From positions 6,615,855 through 6,679,854 of the forward strand of contig NW_002060946.1 in the NCBI RefSeq assembly GCF_000150275.1: DNA of 64,000 bases, in the 5' to 3' direction. The notes under the pieces were generated by a model. It did no database searches and was not told the DNA's origin. It was given only the letters and a program-made list of their open reading frames with translations. Shown here piece after piece: positions 54,089 to 64,000 of the stretch. Numbering within the stretch: position 1 is the first letter of the stretch; each line of letters starts with the position of its first letter. Made by a program: the position numbers and the translations under genes. The DNA is from Trichoplax adhaerens (lineage: Eukaryota > Placozoa > Uniplacotomia > Trichoplacea > Trichoplacidae).

Positions 54089-56804
54089 TTATTGTGACCC
54101 TAATGTTAACCTGTCGAACTGGTATTCACCAAGACCTTGCCCGACACGTTTAAGCTGTGCAACATAATCAGCTATTTCCTTGATGGCTGTGACTTGTTCT
54201 TGTAGATAGTTTCCTTCCAAAAAGTCACATAACTAGATGGAGATAAAAAGTTCATGTCGATATCAGTAACGGTGCAGTATAAATAAAGCAAATAGATTGT
54301 ACTAAAGACGACACTATTCGTAGCATTTGGCAAGAGTAGGTTACGAAGATAGTATGGGCTAAGAATTAGCCCACATAGCACTAGTACAAGTCAATAGGAT
54401 TACTACATATAAGCTACTTTTGAGCGGATAAAATAAATTTACAGTTAACGGTAAGGGACATTAAGTAATATACAGTAGTAAATAGTAACATTTAAGCCTA
54501 AATTCAACGGAAAACAACAAGGCATCAATATTATTCAGTAATCGTAGTTTGTTCTAGTGACTTGTAGCTAAAATCTTGTGTTGTAGTCATTAACGGTATT
54601 AAATTACGCGTATAGATTAAATGAAACTGTTTAGTCCATACGCGATCGTACTAAAGGATCTAGCGTTATACATGTAGGTGTATCACTAAGAAAGATTTAT
54701 TGACTGTATTCAGTATACTGTACTTTCTTACTGGACTGCACGACAATTGCACATTTCGTGTACAATATTTACATCAGCACACGAATGATATTGGTCTTCT
54801 TAGTCGACGTCAATGTTTACATGATCCTATATGATATTATACTTGTCTTTCACATACAGACTGAGCGCAACGACATTGCATTAGGAGAATGAATTAGAGA
54901 GTTCCATCCGTGCAAGGGTAATGATATACTGTATATCTACGTTGATATTCAATGTTGATTATTTACAGGTTCATACATTTCATGATGTCACTAGGTGAAC
55001 CAACAGATTGGCCAAGTAAATAAATAACCACACAGCATAACGCATACAATCATAACGATATGCTCGTGCTATTGTAGAGTACAGTACTTGATTTTGTGAC
55101 AATCAACCAATGTTACGAATGAGAACGTTAGTAATCAATTTTTACAAGTTTGATGGTCAGTACTAGAATTGACACAATATCTGTGATGATATCATCACTG
55201 TTATTACAATAGTATGAGGTCATTTACCTGTGAATCATTATGGCGCTCAGCAACACTATGTAAATCAAGTAAAGCCTGGTTGACGTATTTCTCTAAGGCG
55301 AGAGCAGCAGACATGGCATCCGAGCATGAACCCCATTCGTCACGTTCAGGTCTCTTGATATCTTGCAAGACTATACGTCCACCACGGGTATTTTGTAGTT
55401 CAAGCAATTTCTCGGCATGTTCTCTCTCCTCATACGAGGCTTTCTTGAAGTATTTGTGAAAGTTGGGCAGGCTCACATCGTCACGGTCGAAGTAGTACGC
55501 CTGAAAACATGTGAGTATACCGTAAAAGCCGTTAGCATAAAAATCTTTTTCCCAAATTGTTTACGCTCAGGATATAATAATTCTATTCTATACTAGAAGT
55601 GAATTATATATTATCTACAGTACTGTACTGTACTGTATAGAGAAGGCATCTCCAACGAGTGTGTCGATCATCAAAGAAAGGAAGAAAATTTATCGCAAGT
55701 CTGGATAGGAAAAAAGTGATTTTAGACTCTACATCCAGATTCTAAAGCCATCTAATACAGCTTGAATAGTAGTTATCGCTAACTTTATGTGGGATATTCA
55801 TGTTGATGCAGTTTTCATATTGATATAGTAAAGTACTGTAAAGGATGGAAACAAGGCGTGGGGTATTTCATCATACCGGGCTAGTGTATTCGCTGAGTCA
55901 CCTTCAAGACTGCTGTACTATAGTGTAAAGTAGTACACGGTGGCCGGTTGGCAGCACAGTAGGGAATAGTGTATTGGGACGAAGGGTGCCAGGCAGAAAA
56001 CAGCGGTACCTCCTCTTGTACAAGCGTAGTATGCATCTAAGGCTGACTAAAATATGAATTCTACTGAGAGATTGGAGGATTTCATTTCGCTTCTGCTGCA
56101 TAGAAAAGTTAAGTCAGTTCGCTTCAGCATTCAACATAGAGGACTGAATTAAAATTGAGTTTGTGTTGGGTTCGTTTTTTGGATACTGTACCTGTATAAA
56201 ATGAGCGCATTCCATATATACTGTGCAATGCGCGAAATTTTAGTACTAAACCGGTATTTTCCGGGGTCCCATTAGTTTTTCTACACACTGTATTATGTTG
56301 GCAAGATTTTCAAGTCAGATATTCTCTTTTACTTACGGTTAGAATAATGTAGTACTTAATTACTGGGATCAACATGGATATACGACTGCTATTATAACTG
56401 GACTCGTTAGAACAGTGCCGGCATTGAAACAAAATATTTTTTTGGCCCTTGAATAGTAGGATGTCCAGCCTGGGTTTTCTTGATAACATGATTATACTAA
56501 ATAAGCTTCTGATATTCAGTAGAGCATAACGAATAAACAGATGTAACATTGAACTACAGTGTAGGCAGTATCAATCTACATAGCAGCCAAGTAGGGCAGT
56601 GAAAAACGCATGGATAGTCTAACACGGCGCGCACTCCATCGACCGATCGGAAAAGACCTAAAGCAAATCAGTCTGTTTCTTCATTTAATTTGTGTTACCT
56701 ACCATGGAGAGATAGACATAACTTGCGTATAATTCCAAGTTAATTTGCTTGTTTACACCAGCTTCACAATCTTCGTGATAATTTTGCCTTGCATTGGACG
56801 CCAT
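54089..56804 (-). CDS. Ferritin, heavy-chain type, cytosolic
   Basis: Oxidises Fe(II) and stores Fe(III) in a 24-subunit shell. Three exons on minus: 56804-56703, 55500-55228 and 54232-54089, all phase 0, giving 172 residues, the usual length. The protein starts [19 protein letters not shown]. All ferroxidase residues expected of a heavy chain are visible: Glu24, Tyr31, Glu58 and Glu59 with His62 in EEREH, Glu104 and Gln138. It ends after FDRLTLGSQ. There is no signal peptide or mitochondrial extension, so it should be cytosolic. The 5' flank I inspected shows no clear iron-responsive hairpin with a CAGTG loop, but the transcription start is unknown. Introns 1 and 2 (1.2 and 1.0 kb) are rich in GTAC palindromes. 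Confidence 0.97.
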
Positions 56805-56979
56805 TCTGTACTTTTAATAGCAATGGGAGTTCAGAGAAATGATGAAAAACCTTCAGTCAAAATGAATCGCAAAACGATTGATACTCTTTAATCGAACCGA
56901 ATGCTTTCAAAAGAATGATTAGTACCGTAGAAGTCCATCCACTCATTTTATACGTTTGTTCAAGATGGAGTAAACAATA

Positions 56980-57460
56980 CGCTGTATTAATGGTACAGTA
57001 CCGTACAGTACAAAACTACGATAGTGTACAGTACAGTACAGTGCACTGTAGCCTCGCTATACTGTACCGTACACTTGCACGATACACTGTACTGTACTGT
57101 ATTGGACTGGACTACTGTACAGTATACAGTACAGTCCAGTAATACTGTAATGGGGTAAACAACTGCCTGATCGACTGATGTCATCAAGTTGGTACGTCAC
57201 GCGCATGTCAAAGCAGGTTCTGATTGGCTACTCTATTGACTGATGTCATGCAGGTTTACAACGCAAAAAGAGAATTTCTCGAAGTTTAGAAATCCTGTAC
57301 AGTACAGTACATTACACTGTGCACTCCGTGGACAGTGCAAAGTACTGTACTCTACTAAAGTCAACCCGAAACCCGATTGAAACCTGGCATTCGCGTTAAC
57401 AATTGCTGTGGCGATAGAGCGTTTGTACTGTACACTGTACAGTATAGCGATTGCACTCAA
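56980..57460. repeat. Dense GTAC/ACTGTAC palindromic microsatellite
   Basis: Variants of GTACAGTAC, TACTGTACTGTA and CAGTACAGTCCAGTA follow one another almost without a gap at 56990-57150 and again at 57296-57350 and 57425-57445. Because the unit is palindromic, both strands show the same text and frames of 66-75 codons open by chance on both. Smaller clusters occur from about 54.7 to 60.4 kb, including inside ferritin introns. Confidence 0.8.
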
Positions 57461-57880
57461 TGAGACGGACGGACTTTTCTGACCAAATGAGTCCGCAAAT
57501 ATCGAAAAATGACGACTGTCCTTTTACAGAAGGAAAAGATCTTTCATGTCTGTGTTTTAAATCGCTGGCAATAATTTAAATAGCGCCTACGATCTTCTAT
57601 ACTGTAACTCTTTTCCAATCAACAGTATTATCAGACTCGGGATTCGCGTTAAGAATTGCTGTGACAATAGAGCGTTTGTATAGCGATTGCACTCAATGAG
57701 ACGGACGGACTTTTCTGACCAAATGAGTCCGCAAATATCGAAAAATGACGACTGTCCTCTTACAGAAGGAAAAGATCTTTCATGTCTGTGTTCTAAATCG
57801 CTGGCAATAATTTAAATAGCGCCTACGATCTTCTATGCTATAACTCTTTTCCAATCAATAGTAATATCGGACTCCTACAA
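57397..57880. repeat. Direct repeat, two units of about 230-250 bp
   Basis: TTCGCGTTAACAATTGCTGTG through GACGGACGGACTTTTCTGACC, GATCTTTCATGTCTGTGTT and ACTCTTTTCCAATCAA occurs at about 57390-57630 and again at about 57645-57865. The units differ by few substitutions and by one short GTACTGTACACTGTAC stretch present only in the first. It duplicates the left end of the inverted-repeat element described at 57449-58300. Confidence 0.8.
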
Positions 57881-58300
57881 TTTTTAGAGACTTTAATATT
57901 ATTTTCGTACTGCTTCGTCATCGTATTGGAAAATCAATGAAAATTGGTTGTACTGTACAGTATAAGCTAAGTAGTCACTTTTTTTTTACCTACTGTACTG
58001 TAGTCATAGAGTACTGTAGACATCAATAACCGTAACAGATATATCGCAATGGCACATTGCTTACTACTTTGTTGCAATCTTGACTTAAATTCAATATACT
58101 GTATAACTGTAGGAGTCGGGATATTGCTCTTGATCCCAATTGGTAACAGACAAGATTCAATGGAATATTATTACTGTTCTTAATTTAGAAGATATCAGTC
58201 AATTCCGACCGTCTGCATACTAAGGTACTACCATAACGTAGTGTTGGCAAAATATTTTGGCAAGATGAGACCTAAAATATCTGTCCGTCCAAGAGCAATC
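57449..58300. mobile_element. MITE-like inverted-repeat element, left end duplicated, interrupted
   Basis: The left end is GATTGCACTCAATGAGACGG followed by ACGGACTTTTC. The right end, on the other strand, is GATTGCTCTTGGACGGACAG. The internal sequence matches the 59866-60187 element over its length: GCTAAATC/CTAAATCGCTGGCA near the left, GATATCAGTCAATTCCGACC and TTTGGCAAAATATTTT near the right. The left part is present twice and the middle is split by another insertion (57860-58125). It has no coding capacity, so a non-autonomous DNA transposon is the simplest reading. Confidence 0.55.
57860..58125. mobile_element. Nested inverted-repeat insertion
   Basis: This 265-base segment interrupts the homology between the two larger elements. 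It starts AATATCGGACTCCTACAAT and ends ACTGTAGGAGTCGGGATATT, whose complement is AATATCCCGACTCCTACAGT. That is an imperfect terminal inverted repeat of about 19 bases. It contains several TACTGTAC palindromes and no reading frame. It is probably a second small non-autonomous element that inserted into the first. Confidence 0.5.
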
Positions 58301-58921
58301 AATCCAAGCCTTCATGTTCTATTCTTTTTAGATATTTTGAATACAAAATAGAACATATTTACTTAATATTATATCATATTTCATACTGTACAGTATGTAC
58401 CATTATTGTAGAGTGTAGTAAATATGTTTACTGTCCATAGTTCGTGTTTCGCACTGTTGTTCTACAATCAGTTATTAAACTGTCAAAATGATCCATGGCT
58501 TCATTGAAGTGCACTGATTTACAGTAATACAGTAGTGCATGATTCAACGATTGCTAGCACTTTATTTTGAAATAGGCAAACTCCGTTTCAGCAATATATA
58601 TTAAACGTTTTCAATTTTTTAATTTATTGACAATACCTTCATGTCATTCCTCAATTACATTTGATTCTCATTACATTTTTATCACAAATACATCACATGT
58701 CAACTTTCTTTAGTTTTTAACAGTTCTACTACAGTAGTCACAAATCTTCCAACGAAGAAAGTTCAGTTATATTATTATCCCCTGGTTCTACGTGCAGCGT
58801 ACAAGTAGATTACTGTACAGAGAAAACCTGTGCAAAGTAGTGGGCTAGATATCCAAGGTACGTCATGCATGCTACATAACACAAAAGACTACATGAACCT
58901 AAAGCCTTGCTTGCCCCCATT

Positions 58922-59218
58922 TTAAGAAAATGATGCAACCTTCTCGATAAAATCAGCTAATTTGACGTCTTTTTCGGACAGACCACCACAATCGTGTGTA
59001 CTCAGTGTAATTTGGACCTTGTTATAAACATTAAACCATTCTGGATGGTGATCCATTTTTTCAGCTTGTAAAGCTACTCTGCTCATAAATCCAAAAGCCT
59101 GATTGAAATTTTTAAACAAAAATTCTTTATAGATGGCATCTCTTCCTTCAACCTCTGTCCAACCAGTACTCTGGAGTGGCTTCAAGGAATCGATTCGTTC
59201 CTGACCTTCTAATTTCAT
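58922..59218 (-). CDS. PCBD1: Pterin-4a-carbinolamine dehydratase (PCBD/DCoH)
   Basis: Dehydrates 4a-hydroxytetrahydrobiopterin and so recycles the cofactor of aromatic amino acid hydroxylases. The vertebrate homologue also dimerises HNF1. It is a single exon of 98 residues from [12 protein letters not shown], close to the usual length of about 104. Family signatures are complete: [32 protein letters not shown], the catalytic [13 protein letters not shown] (His57, His58) and [14 protein letters not shown] (His75). The frame stays open upstream to about 59308 with an Arg/Ser-rich stretch but no ATG. A non-AUG or spliced extension, perhaps a mitochondrial presequence, is therefore possible but unproven. 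The symbol is by family resemblance. PCBD2 cannot be excluded. Confidence 0.95.
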   Translation of the reverse strand: MKLEGQERIDSLKPLQSTGWTEVEGRDAIYKEFLFKNFNQAFGFMSRVALQAEKMDHHPEWFNVYNKVQITLSTHDCGGLSEKDVKLADFIEKVASFS

Positions 59219-59865
59219 ACTTCTTGTCCTAATGGTCCGAAATGCTAAGGCTGAAGTCGAAATGGCAAACTTGTCAATCGAGTAAAACAAGAAAGACGCT
59301 AATGCTGATCAATATTGACTACTAATACTGACCTTAGTGTACACTACAGTAATAAGGTCCCTTAATTAATTGGGTATTTGGGGATATTGTACGGTACGGT
59401 ATAGTAGTTTGTATCGTAAACTACCGTAAAAAGTATTGTAGTTACTGAAAACTGAGAATTTCCGTTGGGTGCGAAGTAGTAACTGCAATAAGCAGAAGGC
59501 ATGTCGTTTTCAAGTTATGGAGCTAATCATTAGCGTACATTATCCTTATTGAGATGATATTATGTTATTAATAGACTATCATGAATACTTACTGAGTAGC
59601 TGATACTGTTGGATCTTGCAAAGCCAACTTCTACCGCGTATCCGTGTAACAAGAGAGATTGGCATAGCGTAGGACTGATGTTGAAATCACTTTTACCTCA
59701 CTGGACTACCTCGAACTACAGTACTACAGTATACTAGAAGAAGGAGTTATTCAAGTACAGTACTGTACTATACATACAGTATAACAGACTGGACTCTACA
59801 GTGTACAGTATCTTGCATGCATGAGCTACAGTACTAAAAGAAAACCTGGACAGTACTGTAGACTG

Positions 59866-60187
59866 ATCACTCCCTCCGACAGACGGACTTTTCTTACCAA
59901 AGGAGGCCGTCAATATCCAATAATGGTTACTTAGTATGGAGCTTCCGTGCCTGTTTGCTAAATCACTGGTACTAATTTTAATCACATCGACGATCTTATA
60001 AAACTGTTTCCAAGCAGAACTGAGTAGCAGATAATAACATTCAATGTAATATTACTTCATTTAGAAAAAATCAGTCCGTTTAAAATCGATCATCTCCATA
60101 CTAAAGTACTGTACTGTTATAACCAGGTGTTTGGCACAATATTTTAACCACATTCGGCCAACAGTGTCTGTCCGTCCAAGGAGTGAT
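59866..60187. mobile_element. MITE-like inverted-repeat element, intact copy
   Basis: A 322-base element. The left end is ATCACTCCCTCCGACAGACG. The right end read on the opposite strand is ATCACTCCTTGGACGGACAG, so the outer eight bases match exactly and the following GGAC-rich part matches imperfectly. The interior is homologous to the 57.4-58.3 kb element but lacks the nested insertion. There is no open frame of note. No clear target-site duplication was seen. Confidence 0.55.
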
Positions 60188-60555
60188 GAGTCGAGATCTT
60201 CGGCTAATAGTCTAGGACTCGACGACTTACCGCATACTCAGTATGGGATTGGGACGGGACGATACCGGATTTGAACGCTTTTGACGACGTGTCCAATTTC
60301 CTCTCTCCTACTTAGTGTTCTATATCCAGCGTAGACATACAGTAAAAATCAACGACTACCAGAAGCAAGACAGTATCTGGATAGTAGATCGGTAGATTAA
60401 TAGTCACGAGTCTCAATTTTGAGGTATAATACTGTATGTAGGACTAAGTCAACGTCTTCTTTTCATTCAACATTATTGTGCTACCATAGCAAGATTGAAA
60501 CAATGTCTATTGAATCGACTTGATGAGCAAGAGATAATAATGATAGAATGAGATA

Positions 60556-63500
60556 ATGCAGCATGAAATCCGCTTCTGTATTCCAACTTTAATTATATTT
60601 GTAGTTGCTTTAGTTCATATTTCTAATAGTAAAGTAATCCATGGGGTAATTCCTGTTGACGATTCTAAATTTCCCTATCCGAAAGATTTGACCTTTTTCT
60701 GCGGCAAGCTGGGTAAGGCATTTTTTTGTGGTACAGTAGCGAGCAGTCTTGTTAACAGGTGTAGCTTTGTATGCGATTTTTTTCCATCCATGAGTAACTT
60801 ACGATGATGATATATAGCGTTCAAGAATGCTACTAATGATGATTCCTGTCAGTCGATCAGGCAACTAACTGTTGACAGAGTACAAATGCTCATCTTGCAA
60901 TCTGATACGATAGTGATGCATAGCTAAAGTAATTTACTTTTGCATTTGTACAACGTCATCACTTGACTTTGTTTAAATCGTTCTGCCTCTCGCCTCTCTA
61001 TACAGTAACTGTGCTACAGTTAGTACGATTAAACCGTAACGTTGGCAACTTATCGGATATGCTTACAGCTTTGAATACAGTTGCCCACCAATCATCCAGC
61101 AATGGATGGCGGAAACATAACCCCCCCCCAAAAAAAAATAGAAAATCCTCATAAATAGCTCCTATTTCATTGATTCTGACAAGACCGTATAGTGTGCATG
61201 TTCAGCTTCAATCAATGATAAATCATGACTAAACAGTACGTGTATAATGAATTCATTTTCAACGAATGATAGATAGATGAAGTGCATATCCTCAATCATC
61301 AAGTTTATTCAGTCAGTAGAGCAATTTCACTTCTACGCTTACACGATGGAATAGTTATGCCAACTCATATTCTGTAGCTAAGATCTTTGTTGGAGTTCGA
61401 TGGGATACGCGAACAAACGAGTATGGTCACTAATTCACTATGATGCTATTTTTTAACGTACTCTACGCACTACCATGGACCTGTACGGTAGCTCTAAAAG
61501 TCCATGGTACTACAGATCCTACGCATACGACAGATTGATCGAAACTAGTCTTGAACATCAATAATATTTTAGACAATAAAATGCAGCAAAATTAAGGCAT
61601 ACGAGTATTTGGCATTGCACGAGCTCTCTCACTATGCATATGCCAACTAAATACCGCTGGTACTCCTTGGATACTATCGCCAAATGCTAACAATGACACT
61701 CGACTCTTTGATGCGCTGTACTTGCTTGATCATCACTAATACTGATTGTGTTGGATGTTTAGAATAACTAGCTTACTGCTATTCATACAACAGTAATGAA
61801 ATAGATGCGAGCAGTAGATATAACAATTTCACATTGCGTAGTCATCATATTCATTTTAAAATACTGCCTACAATACATAAACGGATATACCAAATTGATT
61901 TTCTTATCACTTTATGTTTCCATACTGGAGATATCGTACTAGGATTGCAAATCCATAAATATTCTCTGTACTCCACCTTTTTCAAATCGTTTCTAATTTA
62001 TTCTTTCTTAGGATCGATGATGACAATCCAATTAAATTTTACTCGCAAAGTAGTTTGTAGCCAATGCAAAATTTATTTACTTACTATTGATAATTGGAAA
62101 AAGTTGCAAGCCGGCATCCATTATAATGATAAATCGGAACAAGAGAAATCGTGTCAAAATATCTTGCGGACTGCTCATCTTTATGGTAAGAGGCCTATAC
62201 AGTGCGCCGTAATTTCGTGCAATATCTAATAGATGATCCTAGATTATCGCAAATTATATGTTTAATCAATTTATGACTATATTTTATTTCGATATAGTAT
62301 TTCAAAGTGTATATGCCAATATTTAAGAGTACAACTGGTTTATTGCTGAGATATTGGATTTCCAAAAGTGATTGTTTACCTTATTACTAGTAATACAGTG
62401 TATTTATCATCGCCATATAAAAGAATATTTTTCTCACAACTGGTATGAATTACGATACCAGTTGAACAATGTAGCAGTTAAAGTCATTTATAGGATAATC
62501 GACTGCACCGTTCGCCAAGTATACTTTATATGCATCCACTCCTTGATGATAGAAATAGGAAAAATATTTTCGTTATGACGGGCATCTTTGTGCAAAAGAA
62601 ATTTATAACATTTAATTCGGCTTTATTCGATATCTCTTGCAGAATCTGGATGATATTTATAACTAATAACACATCTACTTCTCTTTACATACTATAAACC
62701 TTGCTTTGAGAACAATATTCGTATTTATTTGAAGCATAAACGTAAATGTATATTTAAATAGTGTCCAGTATATGATTGGACTCATAATTAGTAATAATTG
62801 TAGTTATAGGGTAATAAACTCAGATGGATTCACCCTCTATAGCTCTAGTTGCATAATCTATTCATATAACAGTACTTCTCTAGTATTATTCATAATATAG
62901 CAGTGTTATACGCATATACTCGTGTATTAATAATTGCTAGGATAACAGTTAAAAAAATAGGATGTACAGATTGTTGTTATATTCTTATGGACTACATAAG
63001 CGTAAATGGAAGATCACTGTTCTAATTTACAATGCAACTATCTCAAAACCCATGTTTTATGCCTTTGTTATATGAAATGGATGATTTATTAATTACGTCA
63101 GTGATTCATTGTAACTAGACGCTACTTTTTAGTGGATATTATAGAGAATTCCTTGTCTCAATCTGTCATTACCTCCGCTACTCTGAATGACGAACAGTAT
63201 TCATGTTGGTATCTTGTCTATGCAAATCGTGCAACGTGCAATAGCATGTCCACGCCAGCGGAATCAATCACTCATCAAATAAATTATGTACTAACTCTTC
63301 AAAACGAAGCTATTGATAACAACACAATAACTCATTTCAGCGCTGAAGAAGAAGGTAATAACTTAAAATCCTTCACTTATAAAATAAGCAGAGTATCTTT
63401 AATTAAATTGAGATTTAATAATAATTTCATCAAACAGGGCTCATTTGCTACCTCCAGTATGGTAATACTATCTCTTTGAATGATTGATTAGTACCTTATA

Positions 63501-63936
63501 TAATTGCTATTAGGTATTCTCCTATTTTATCAACGTTTTACGTTCGTGCACTTTTTCGTAATGTGTCTTATGGCAAATTCAGTCGTACAAGTTATTAGCA
63601 AGGCTGGACCGATGCATCAGGTATTATTTGGGTTATAAATGAGTTCAATATTGAACTATTTTTATTCAATTACTTTATTATATCCAAGTTAAATAATCAA
63701 TTCGGATATGTTCTAATAGGCTATGGTACAGCTAGCATTTGCAGAAGTATTTCTATTTCTCAGCTTAATCCTTGCTACCTTTCACCTTCTGCAGTATGTA
63801 TAACCGTGCTATAATAAATTACTCAAAGTTAAATACCAATTTTGAAAATTAAATAACATTCGTAAAAATCTGGACTTTTATTACAGATACTCTTCAAATG
63901 GCATGGGTATGCCAATAATGTTGTTCTTATCCAATT
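60556..63936 (+). CDS. GPR180/TMEM145-like 7TM protein (5' part, runs off the window)
   Basis: A secreted-pathway membrane protein of the GOLD-domain seven-helix (GOST) group. Exons 60556-60712, 62012-62185, 63133-63354, 63736-63797 and 63887-63936 have agreeing phases (1, 1, 1, 0, 2). Donors are GTAAGG, GTAAGA, GTAATA, GTATAA and GTGAGT. Residues 1-25 are a signal peptide (MQHEIRFCIPTL start, cleavage near SNS/KVIHG). The lumenal domain then shows LTFFCGKLG, VVCSQCKIYLL, DNWKKLQ, WYLVYANRATC and THFSAEEE. The order and spacing match GPR180 (KLYLF, EWLKLQ, WHVFYADKYTC, DHFSAGE) and TMEM145 (LTRFCF). Exon 4 starts the first membrane helix (FLFLSLILATFHLL). The remaining six helices lie beyond 64000. 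I chose GPR180/TMEM145 over other GOST proteins from these motifs. Orthology to one or the other is open. Confidence 0.85.
60713..62011 (+). other. Intron 1 of the GPR180/TMEM145-like gene
   Basis: This 1.3 kb intron contains a C9/A9 homopolymer junction near 61121-61138 and chance frames. The frame open through 61834-62011 has no ATG of its own before the exon and is explained as read-back of exon 2 into the intron. Confidence 0.6.
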
Positions 63937-64000
63937 GTGAGTACAATTTATGCTATCTCGTTTACCTATCGAGTCGATTTCCTGTTAATTGTTTAAGCCT

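Noticed and set aside
56915-57187. Frames of 66-75 codons on both strands, rich in Tyr, Cys, Val and Thr
   Set aside because: They are translations of the palindromic GTACTGTAC repeat, which is open on both strands by chance.
57464-57520. Possible hammerhead ribozyme core near TTTCTGACCAAATGAGTCCG
   Set aside because: The required CTGATGA and GAAA core order with three stems is not met.
59219-59290. An N-terminal extension of the dehydratase as a mitochondrial presequence
   Set aside because: The open frame continues but begins with TTG, not ATG, so the start was placed at [13 protein letters not shown] spliced extension remains possible.
60556-60807. A free-standing four-cysteine secreted peptide
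   Set aside because: The frame has an ATG and a signal peptide, but the GTAAGG donor at 60713 and in-phase joining to 62012 make it exon 1 of the receptor gene. The last Cys residues are intron read-through.
61834-62011. A longer first exon for the GPR180/TMEM145-like gene, with a short AT-AG (minor-type) intron after 61930
   Set aside because: At first the residues before 61930 seemed to resemble the family. However, the ATG exon at 60556-60712 with a strong GTAAGG donor joins the exon at 62012 in phase and gives the better match, so the non-canonical intron is not needed.

Overview
The window is AT-rich eukaryotic DNA with spliced, GT-AG intron-containing genes on both strands. It looks like an early-branching animal. 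It carries a spliced soluble guanylate cyclase, a GPR180/TMEM145-type 7TM protein, heavy-chain ferritin and pterin-4a-carbinolamine dehydratase, plus a lineage-specific family of secreted peptide precursors. The low GC, compact genes and precursor style make a placozoan (Trichoplax/Hoilungia) or a similar basal metazoan my best guess. That is inference, not proof. There is no prokaryotic operon structure, no CRISPR array, and I recognised no tRNA or rRNA.

Region 1 (about 3.2-16 kb) is a tandem array with a unit of roughly 4.3 kb in its second half. Each unit carries a two-exon gene. Exon 1 encodes a signal peptide and a strongly acidic propiece. Exon 2 encodes a strongly basic Arg/Trp-rich peptide. 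Two copies look intact (exon 1 at 3563 and 8700). The third (12994) has lost one base in exon 1 and about 125 bp of promoter. A fourth partial unit (about 15.0-15.9 kb) has no gene. The architecture (conserved acidic exon, variable cationic exon) resembles the arminin type of host-defence peptide precursor of Hydra. I consider it the most novel content of the window.

Region 2 (16.9-22.3 kb, minus strand) holds a seven-exon coiled-coil gene, possibly of BAR/F-BAR type, whose exon phases all agree. Region 3 (22.8-26.1 kb) is a patchwork of tandem repeats with units of 78, 130, 141 and about 390 bp. Region 4 (26.1-48.2 kb) has no gene I can support. Part of it may be 5' intron of the cyclase gene.

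Region 5 (48.2-52.2 kb, plus) is a soluble guanylate cyclase of beta-2 type with the haem-ligand His, a full set of catalytic residues and a C-terminal CAAX box. Region 6 (54-60.4 kb) holds ferritin and the dehydratase on the minus strand, in DNA packed with GTACTGTAC-type palindromes and two related inverted-repeat elements. One of these has a second element nested in it. Region 7 (60.6 kb to the right edge, plus) is the 5' part of a GPR180/TMEM145-like gene that runs out of the window.

Because genes are spliced, many open frames here are exons or chance. All exon boundaries below were read by eye from splice signals, reading frame and phase, without a search or transcript data.
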